A stretch of 6,227 bases of DNA. Source: Actinomycetes bacterium (lineage in GTDB: Bacteria > Actinomycetota > Thermoleophilia > Solirubrobacterales > Solirubrobacteraceae). The position numbers and the translations under genes are program-made. Of this stretch, positions 1 to 4,249 are shown piece by piece. The stretch is from the NCBI GenBank assembly GCA_023404805.1, contig JAEYAL010000028.1, forward strand, positions 1 to 6,227, written 5' to 3'. Below the pieces are notes generated by a model. That model worked only from the letters and a program-made list of their open reading frames with translations. It did no database searches and had not been told where the DNA came from. Within the stretch, counting starts at the first letter, position 1. Every line of letters starts with the position of its first letter.

Positions 1-874
1 GCGCCGGGGCGTGTGGCGACGCCTTCGCGACGCGGCGCGCGACGCGGTCGCCAAGCTCCGGCAGCGCCGCCGATGCGAGCTCGCCGGTGGGCAGCGGGCC
101 GAGCCGCAGCAGCTCGTGGAGGTAGAGCGGGTTGCCGCCGCTCGCGCGGTAGTAGGCGGCGATGTGCTCCTCGTCGGCTTCGTCGACCCGCCCGGAGACC
201 ACTGCGGCGACGCCGTCGACCGTCAGCGGCGCGGGCCGCAGCAGCGTCGCGCCTGGGTGGGAGCGCAGCTCGTCGAGGCCTGCCGCGTCGGCGCCGGGTT
301 CGCCCGGCCGAAACGCGATGAGGATCGCGACCCGCAGCCCGTCGAGCCGGCGGGCTGCGAAGTCGAGCCAGCGGACCGAGGCGTCGTCGACCCAGTGGGC
401 GTCGTCGACCGTCAGCAGCAGCGGCGCTTCCGCCGCGAGGTTCGCGATCAGGCCGTGCAGGCCGGTGGCGACCGCGTACCCGGCCTGCAGCGCGTCGGCG
501 TCGCGCTCGCTCCCGCCGCCGTCGTGTCGTCCCGCCGCCGCGCCGCCGGCCGCCTCAAAGAGGCGTGCCGCAGCGGTCGCGGTCCCTTCGAGGCGCCGCG
601 CGCGGTCTTCGGGCGACGCCCGGTCGACCACCGGCGCGAACAGCTGCCGGACCGCGCCGAACGCGAAATCGCGCTCCAGCTCGCCCCCGCGGGCTCGCAG
701 CACTTGGAGACCTGAGCCTGTCGCCGCCGCATGGGCTGCTGCGACGAGCGCGCTCTTGCCGCCGCCGGCCGCTGCCTCGACGAGGATCAGCTGGCCGTCA
801 CCGCCGCGCGCCCGCGCGAGCGCCGCTTCGATCTGCGCGACCTCTTCGGCCCGCTCATGTAGCTGCCCGCCCAC
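1..874 (-). CDS. LAL-type LuxR-family ATPase transcriptional regulator, N-terminal part (runs off left edge)
   Basis: Translating the minus strand from the GTG at 874-872 gives 291 uninterrupted residues to the window edge. The start is bounded by an in-frame TGA six codons upstream (892-890). Residues 1-25 look like the usual domain start of these proteins (a 'GR-E---L---L' type helix, here LHERAEEVAQIEAAL). A Walker A loop lies at 34-41 (AAAGGGKS; the first glycine of the motif is Ala). The family hallmark ELERDFAFGAVRQLF is at 65-79, Walker B LLLTVDDAHW at 152-161, and the SGGNPLYLHELL motif at 245-256. Known relatives are about 900-1000 residues, with an AAA-type ATPase, a helical repeat sensor region and a C-terminal LuxR helix-turn-helix. 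The last two parts would lie to the left of this window and are not seen, so assignment as a DNA-binding regulator rests on the ATPase half. The ligand and targets are unknown. There is no clear Shine-Dalgarno sequence before the GTG. Confidence 0.9.
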   Translation of the reverse strand, partial: MGGQLHERAEEVAQIEAALARARGGDGQLILVEAAAGGGKSALVAAAHAAATGSGLQVLRARGGELERDFAFGAVRQLFAPVVDRASPEDRARRLEGTATAAARLFEAAGGAAAGRHDGGGSERDADALQAGYAVATGLHGLIANLAAEAPLLLTVDDAHWVDDASVRWLDFAARRLDGLRVAILIAFRPGEPGADAAGLDELRSHPGATLLRPAPLTVDGVAAVVSGRVDEADEEHIAAYYRASGGNPLYLHELLRLGPLPTGELASAALPELGDRVARRVAKASPHAPA

Positions 875-883
875 GAGGAGCGC

Positions 884-902
884 AGAATCTCACAGGGCCT
901 GT
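884..902 (-). promoter_or_regulatory. Possible promoter/operator of the LAL regulator
   Basis: Upstream of the GTG start, the minus strand reads GATTCT (889-884), which matches TANNNT only at A2 and T6, nine bases before the start. Directly behind it is an 11-base palindrome ACAGG-G-CCTGT (892-902). A -10 box next to a short palindrome could be a promoter with an operator, but both elements are short, no -35 box is evident, and chance is a real alternative. Confidence 0.25.
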
Positions 903-975
903 CCGGGGTCCATTACACGGGGGACAAGACCGCCCATTTCGCGGTGTGCACGCGCCCGCGCCGGCGGGGTGGGCA

Positions 976-1028
976 GCGAACTCCCGTAATCGACGGTTGC
1001 CCAGCAACCGCGAACGACGGCAGTTCGC
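976..1028. repeat. Palindromic repeat unit, copy 1
   Basis: This is a 53-base unit with nested inverted repeats. The outer arms GCGAACTCCCGT (976-987) and ACGGCAGTTCGC (1017-1028) pair at 11 of 12 positions. The inner arms are TCG (990-992) plus CGGTTGC (994-1000), against GCAACCG plus CGA (1004-1013). They give ten pairs with one bulged A (993) and a CCA loop (1001-1003). Between the helices is a small internal loop (AA on one side, ACG on the other). No T-tract follows on either strand, so it is not a classical intrinsic terminator. It lies 85 bases beyond the TetR stop codon. Its similarity to REP-type elements is in form only; the family is not recognised. Confidence 0.85.
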
Positions 1029-1047
1029 CCGGGCGGCGGCGACTGGC

Positions 1048-1100
1048 GCGGGCTCCCGCAATCGACGGTTGCCCAGCGACCGCGAAAGACGGGAGTTCGC
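1048..1100. repeat. Palindromic repeat unit, copy 2
   Basis: This is a second copy of the 53-base unit, identical at 47 of 53 positions and offset by 72 bases, leaving a 19-base spacer (1029-1047). The inner helix and CCA loop are kept: CGGTTGC 1066-1072 faces GCGACCG 1076-1082. The core of the outer helix, CTCCCG 1053-1058 with CGGGAG 1090-1095, is perfect. The right arm ACGGGAGTTCGC (1089-1100) is the exact reverse complement of the left arm of copy 1 (976-987), so the whole 125-base pair of units is itself bounded by a perfect 12-base inverted repeat. It ends 13 bases past the TetR stop codon. It could help end transcription or protect the 3' end of the TetR mRNA, or it could be a REP-like element. 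Confidence 0.85.
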
Positions 1101-1113
1101 GGTCGACGCCCCG

Positions 1114-1734
1114 TCAGGCCGACGCGACGTCGCCGGTCTGGCCGCCCTTGTAGGCGCCGGGGACCGACAGCGCCGGCATCATCACCTTGAGGCCGCTGCG
1201 GATGAGGTGCTCGGTCTGGTCGCTGGAGAGGGCGTTGCCGGCCATCTGCAACATCAGCAGGCCGTGGCCGCTGCTCCAGATCAGCACGGCGGCTTCGCCG
1301 GGCGGCACGGTGAGGAGGCCCTCGTTCTCGGCGCGCTCGAACGTCTCGGCGAGCGCGCGCCAGCTGACCATCGCGCGCGCGAGCGACTCCTTCGACGGCG
1401 TGAAGCCGGGCACCGGGCGGCTGAACATGATCTCGTAGTACGTCGGGCGCCGGGTGGCGTACGCCGCATACGCGAGAGCGAGCGCCTCGATGTCGGCGAG
1501 GGGGTCGTCGGTGCGGGGGACGGCCGCCAGCGCGTCCTCCAGGCCTTGGAAGCCCTCGAGGTAGAGCGCCTCGACGATGCCGTCCTTGCCACCGAAGTAG
1601 TGGTAGATCCCCATCGTGGAGAGGCCTGCTTCGGCCGCGATCGCACGCACGCTGAGCGCTGCAGGGCCCTGGGTGCCGAGGAGCCGGGCGGCCGCTTCGA
1701 GCGTGCGCGTGCGCGCGCTGTTGTCGTCGGCCAT
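1114..1734 (-). CDS. TetR-family transcriptional repressor with WHG-type C-terminal domain
   Basis: This is a 206-residue protein, the usual size for TetR regulators, which bind DNA as dimers and release it on binding a small ligand. Residues 8-60 form the N-terminal DNA-binding domain, with the helix-turn-helix at about 27-46 (LSVRAIAAEAGLSTMGIYHYF) and the typical GGKDGIVEAL continuation. The C-terminal part carries YYEIMFSRP (99-107) and IWSSGHGLLML (152-162), which fit the WHG domain named after its W...HG motif. The ATG at 1734 was chosen because it puts the first helix at the usual distance and lies 7 bases after a TAGAGT box. An in-frame ATG at 1794 would add 20 residues that do not resemble the family and would run through the intergenic palindrome. 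The gene diverges from the VOC gene (82 bases apart), so the likely target is that gene and itself, a common arrangement for TetR repressors. The ligand is not predictable. Confidence 0.93.
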   Translation of the reverse strand: MADDNSARTRTLEAAARLLGTQGPAALSVRAIAAEAGLSTMGIYHYFGGKDGIVEALYLEGFQGLEDALAAVPRTDDPLADIEALALAYAAYATRRPTYYEIMFSRPVPGFTPSKESLARAMVSWRALAETFERAENEGLLTVPPGEAAVLIWSSGHGLLMLQMAGNALSSDQTEHLIRSGLKVMMPALSVPGAYKGGQTGDVASA

Positions 1735-1741
1735 GGCGGTC

Positions 1742-1747
1742 ACTCTA
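1742..1747 (-). promoter_or_regulatory. -10 box of the tetR-type gene, probably leaderless
   Basis: On the minus strand TAGAGT (TANNNT) lies 7 bases before the ATG at 1734, so transcription would begin at or next to the start codon. The upstream sequence has no good TTGACA; a weak GTCATT lies 17 bases further upstream. No strong Shine-Dalgarno sequence is present, which fits a leaderless transcript. Confidence 0.45.
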
Positions 1748-1772
1748 TGTCGTTTGCAGCCGGAAATGACGG

Positions 1773-1794
1773 GTGTTCCCAGTCTGGGGGACAC
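1773..1794. promoter_or_regulatory. Candidate TetR operator (imperfect 22-base palindrome)
   Basis: Outer GTGT (1773-1776) pairs with ACAC (1791-1794), and the core CCCAG (1778-1782) pairs with CTGGG (1784-1788) around a central T. One T on the left faces two G on the right, so the two half-sites are off by one base. It sits midway between the divergent TetR and VOC starts, 39 bases from the first and 22 from the second, where a repressor could cover both promoters. This is inference from position and symmetry. Confidence 0.5.
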
Positions 1795-1804
1795 GACCGC
1801 GTGC

Positions 1805-1810
1805 CACGAT
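1805..1810 (+). promoter_or_regulatory. Weak -10-like box of the VOC gene
   Basis: CACGAT keeps the A2 and T6 of TANNNT and lies six bases before the GTG at 1817. That is the spacing expected of a leaderless start. The match is weak and no -35 box is seen. It is reported because no Shine-Dalgarno sequence explains this start and the neighbouring genes show the same layout with better boxes. Confidence 0.25.
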
Positions 1811-1816
1811 GGACGC

Positions 1817-2551
1817 GTGTTTCACCACGTGACGATGCGCGTTTCCGACCGGGATGCCTCGGAGCGGTTCCTGCGAACCGCCTTGGCGCCGCTGGGTCTG
1901 GGGCCGACGGCCGACGACGGCGAGTTCCTACAGTTCACCGATTTGTCGATCGCGCCGGCGCGCGACGACCGTCCCCCGACCACGGGACTGCATGTGGGAC
2001 TGGTTGCCCCATCTCGCCAAGCCATCGACGCGTTCTGGCAGGCCGGCGTCGATGCGGGCTACGTGAGCGACGGCGAGCCGGGTCCGCGGCCGCAGTACTC
2101 GCCGGGGTACTACGGCGCGTTCCTGCTGGACCCGGACGGCAACAGCATCGAGGCGGCGATGCACGAAGGGCTGCGCGTGCCGCCGGGCACGGTCGACCAC
2201 CTCTGGATCCGCGTGGCGGACGCCCGCGCCTCCGAGGCGTTCTACACCCAGGTCGCGCCCGTCATCGGACTGTCGCTGCGCGCGTCTGAGCCGCTGCTGG
2301 TGCGGTTCCGCGGGCGGGGCGGCGGCTCGGTCACGTTCATCGAAGGGGAGCCCCGCACGACCGGCGTGCACTTCGCGGTCGCCGCTCCCACCCGGGGCGC
2401 CGTCGACGCGTTCCACGCCGCAGCCGTGGCCGCCGGCGCGACCGACAACGGCGCTCCGGGGCTGCGGCCCGAGTACGCCGAGACCTACTACGGCGCGTTC
2501 GTGCTCGACCCAGACGGCCACAACATCGAAGCCGTCGACTTCCCACGCTGA
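1817..2551 (+). CDS. Two-module glyoxalase/VOC superfamily protein
   Basis: This is a 244-residue cytoplasmic protein built from two homologous VOC modules (about 1-118 and 126-244). Module 1 begins FHHVTMRVSD (2-11), has GLHVGLVAPS (57-66) and ends YYGAFLLDPDGNSIEA (98-113). Module 2 repeats these as VDHLWIRVAD (126-135), GVHFAVAAPT (183-192) and YYGAFVLDPDGHNIEA (224-239). The usual VOC metal ligands have candidates in both halves: H4, H59 and E112, then H128, H185 and E238. VOC proteins include glyoxalase I, extradiol dioxygenases, epimerases and resistance proteins; the substrate cannot be told here. The GTG start was chosen because the first beta strand begins at residue 2; an upstream extension would run back through the promoter region and the TetR gene. 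Divergence from the TetR gene suggests induction by a small compound. No terminator is evident after the TGA. Confidence 0.9.
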   Translation: MFHHVTMRVSDRDASERFLRTALAPLGLGPTADDGEFLQFTDLSIAPARDDRPPTTGLHVGLVAPSRQAIDAFWQAGVDAGYVSDGEPGPRPQYSPGYYGAFLLDPDGNSIEAAMHEGLRVPPGTVDHLWIRVADARASEAFYTQVAPVIGLSLRASEPLLVRFRGRGGGSVTFIEGEPRTTGVHFAVAAPTRGAVDAFHAAAVAAGATDNGAPGLRPEYAETYYGAFVLDPDGHNIEAVDFPR

Positions 2552-2631
2552 CCCGCCGTTTTGTCGCACGCCCGCGGGACGTCTGACCGGCGACGGCGCG
2601 CAGGGTCACAGTCAGCGCCCGGACCCGCGCC

Positions 2632-2669
2632 TAGCCTGCGCAGTAGATCCCCAGCCGGGTTCGAAGGGA
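2632..2669 (+). promoter_or_regulatory. Promoter -10 box and Shine-Dalgarno of the hydrolase gene
   Basis: TAGCCT (2632-2637) fits TANNNT. A Shine-Dalgarno-like AAGGGA (2664-2669) lies five bases before the GTG at 2675 and decides that start. The transcript would have a leader of about 30 bases, unlike the neighbouring genes. A convincing -35 box is not seen; CAGTCA lies 17 bases upstream. Confidence 0.5.
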
Positions 2670-2674
2670 ACATC

Positions 2675-3625
2675 GTGGCTGCCAAGCGCAAGACCAAGCC
2701 TCGCATCGAGGACTGCGAGATCAACCTCCACGGCAACGTGATGGCCTACCGCCATGGCGGCACCGGCCCCGAGATGGTGCTGCTCCACGGCATCGCGTCG
2801 AACAACCGCACGTGGGATCCCGTCATCGAGGAGCTCGCGAAGACGCATCACGTCATCGCGCCCGACCTGATCGGCCACGGCCTGTCGGCCAAACCGATGG
2901 CCGACTACTCGATCGGCGGGTACGCCGCAGCGGTGCGCGATCTCCTCCTCGCACTTGAGGTCGAGCGGTTCACCCTCGTGGGCCACTCGCTCGGTGGCGG
3001 CATCGCGATGCAGCTGCTGCACATGGCCCCCGAGCTCGTCGGCCGCATCGTGCTGGTCGACAGCGGGGGCCTTGGCCGCGGTCTCGGCGTCCCGCTGCGG
3101 GCGGCGAGCTTGCCTGGCGCGCCGCTGTTCATCCGCACGGTCGCCAGCCATCCGGCGCAGTTCGCAGGCCGCAACCTCAGGCGCGTCCTCGACCGCGCGG
3201 GCGTGCACCTGCCGACCGACGTCACCGAGGGCCTCGCCGGCTTCGCGTCGCTGCGCGACCCCGGCGCCCGCGCCGCCTTCCTCAACACGGTGCGGGCGAG
3301 CACGTCGCTCGGCGGCCAGCGGGTGTCGGCGGTCGACAAGCTCTACCTGATGGAGGGCTGCCCGGCGCTCACGATCTGGGGCGCGAACGACAGCATCATC
3401 CCGGTCCGGCACGCCTACGAAGCCATGGAGCTCGTCCCCGACATGGTGCTCGCGGTCGTGGCCGACGCCGGCCACTTCCCGCACGTCGACGCACCCGAGC
3501 AGTTCGTGAAGCTCGTCCTCGACTTTGAAGAGAGCACGCCGCTGAGCAAGATCACGCTCGAATCGCTTGGGGAGACGATGCGCGACGCGGTCCCGGAGCC
3601 GGAGCCCGACCCCGCCACCATGTAA
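2675..3625 (+). CDS. Alpha/beta hydrolase
   Basis: This is a 316-residue soluble protein without a signal peptide. The alpha/beta hydrolase core shows the oxyanion-hole strand VLLHGIASNNRTW (35-47), APDLIGHGLSAKP (62-74), the nucleophile elbow GHSLGG with Ser105 (103-108), the acid in WGANDSIIP with Asp239 (235-243), and AGHFPHVDAPEQF with His267 (265-277). All three catalytic positions are therefore present in the right order. The cap region (about 132-225) is variable and gives no substrate. The family includes esterases, haloalkane dehalogenases, epoxide hydrolases and C-C bond hydrolases, and the choice between them cannot be made from sequence reading. The N-terminus is basic (AAKRKTKPR), and an acidic/proline tail (PEPEPDPATM) follows the fold. 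The start at GTG 2675 is supported by a good Shine-Dalgarno sequence; starts further upstream would add a low-complexity Arg/Ser/Pro stretch overlapping the promoter. ppa follows after 54 bases with its own -10 box. Confidence 0.93.
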   Translation: MAAKRKTKPRIEDCEINLHGNVMAYRHGGTGPEMVLLHGIASNNRTWDPVIEELAKTHHVIAPDLIGHGLSAKPMADYSIGGYAAAVRDLLLALEVERFTLVGHSLGGGIAMQLLHMAPELVGRIVLVDSGGLGRGLGVPLRAASLPGAPLFIRTVASHPAQFAGRNLRRVLDRAGVHLPTDVTEGLAGFASLRDPGARAAFLNTVRASTSLGGQRVSAVDKLYLMEGCPALTIWGANDSIIPVRHAYEAMELVPDMVLAVVADAGHFPHVDAPEQFVKLVLDFEESTPLSKITLESLGETMRDAVPEPEPDPATM

Positions 3626-3654
3626 CAGACGTGACGATCCGCCAGCGGGCAGGC

Positions 3655-3677
3655 GTCCGGCCGTAAACTGTCCGGCC
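3655..3677 (+). promoter_or_regulatory. ppa promoter with flanking 8-base direct repeats
   Basis: TAAACT (3664-3669) is a good TANNNT -10 box ten bases before the ATG at 3680, giving a leader of only a few bases. There is no Shine-Dalgarno sequence. The box is framed by two identical GTCCGGCC octamers (3655-3662 and 3670-3677), a 15-base period. This could be a binding site on one face of the helix or plain GC-rich coincidence. No -35 box is evident. Confidence 0.5.
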
Positions 3678-3679
3678 TT

Positions 3680-4204
3680 ATGGCTTCCGATCTGCACGCC
3701 TTCGTCGAAATCCCGAAGGGCTCGCGCAACAAGTACGAGTACGACGAGAAGATCGGCGCGATCGTCCTCGACCGCTTCCTCTTCTCCTCCGTGGTCTACC
3801 CGTCGGACTACGGCTTCATCCCGGACACGCTCGGCGCCGACGGCGACCCGCTCGACGCGCTCGTGATCGTCACCGAGCCGACATTTCCCGGCTGCCTCAT
3901 CCCGGTCAAGGCGATCGGCATCTTCAAGATGACCGACGACAAGGGCCAGGACGACAAGATCGTCTGTATCCCGACGACCGATCCGAACTGGACCAACGTC
4001 AACGAGCTCGAGGACCTGTCGGACCAGCTCAAGACGGAGATCTCGCACTTCTTCGAGATCTACAAGCAGCCCGAGGGCAAGGTCGTCACGATCGACGGCT
4101 GGGACGGCCGCGAGAAGGCGCTCGAAGAGATCGAGTCCTCGCGTGCACGCTGGCGCGAGGCGGGCTCCAACCCGATTCCGGCGCGCGGCGTTGCCGAGCG
4201 GTAG
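3680..4204 (+). CDS. ppa: Inorganic pyrophosphatase (family I, soluble)
   Basis: It hydrolyses pyrophosphate to two phosphates (EC 3.6.1.1) in the cytoplasm, pulling nucleic-acid and other biosynthetic reactions forward. At 174 residues it has the normal size for a prokaryotic family I enzyme, which is usually a hexamer. The fold and active site are plainly visible: VEIPKGSRNKYEYD (9-22), YPSDYGFIP (40-48), the family signature DGDPLDALV with metal ligands D54, D56 and D59, MTDDKGQDDK with D86, D91 and K93, and FFEIYK with Y128 and K129. The ATG at 3680 follows a -10 box by ten bases and gives the standard N-terminus. It is flanked by the hydrolase and the exported protein on the same strand, but each has its own promoter-like box, so cotranscription is not required. 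No residue expected of the family is missing among those I could check. Confidence 0.98.
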   Translation: MASDLHAFVEIPKGSRNKYEYDEKIGAIVLDRFLFSSVVYPSDYGFIPDTLGADGDPLDALVIVTEPTFPGCLIPVKAIGIFKMTDDKGQDDKIVCIPTTDPNWTNVNELEDLSDQLKTEISHFFEIYKQPEGKVVTIDGWDGREKALEEIESSRARWREAGSNPIPARGVAER

Positions 4205-4235
4205 GACGCCTGGCGCCTGCTCCGCGCGCAACGTC

Positions 4236-4241
4236 TAGCTT
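4236..4241 (+). promoter_or_regulatory. -10 box of the exported-protein gene, probably leaderless
   Basis: TAGCTT (TANNNT) lies eight bases before the GTG at 4250, so the transcript would begin at or within a base or two of the start codon. There is no Shine-Dalgarno sequence between ppa and this gene, and no clear -35 box. Confidence 0.5.
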
Positions 4242-4249
4242 TAGCCCTC

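Noticed and set aside
976..1100. Two repeats read as a minimal CRISPR array
   Set aside because: The units are 53 bases with strong nested palindromes, only two copies with 6 differences, a 19-base GC-rich spacer, and no cas gene nearby.
1735..1794. Upstream ATG adding 20 residues to the TetR protein
   Set aside because: The extra residues do not resemble the family and would cover the palindrome and -10 box; the ATG at 1734 gives the standard N-terminus.
565..2289. Long plus-strand reading frame of 574 codons
   Set aside because: It runs antisense through the LAL and TetR genes and out of frame through the VOC gene, is Arg/Ala/Pro-rich without any motif, and exists because high-GC DNA has few stop codons.
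2563..2594. Possible terminator after the VOC gene (GTCGC 2563-2567 with GCGAC 2590-2594)
   Set aside because: The arms are only five bases with a 22-base loop, and the TTTT run lies before and not after the stem.
2561..2674. Upstream start adding 38 residues to the hydrolase
   Set aside because: The stretch is low-complexity Arg/Ser/Pro, covers the TAGCCT box and ignores the good Shine-Dalgarno sequence before GTG 2675.
3640..3649. CCGC-CA-GCGG mini-hairpin after the hydrolase
   Set aside because: A four-pair stem with a two-base loop is too small to matter and common in 70% GC sequence.
2612..4231. Long minus-strand reading frame of 539 codons
   Set aside because: It lies opposite the well-supported hydrolase and ppa genes and has the composition of an antisense shadow (Arg, Val, Asp, His rich, no motifs).
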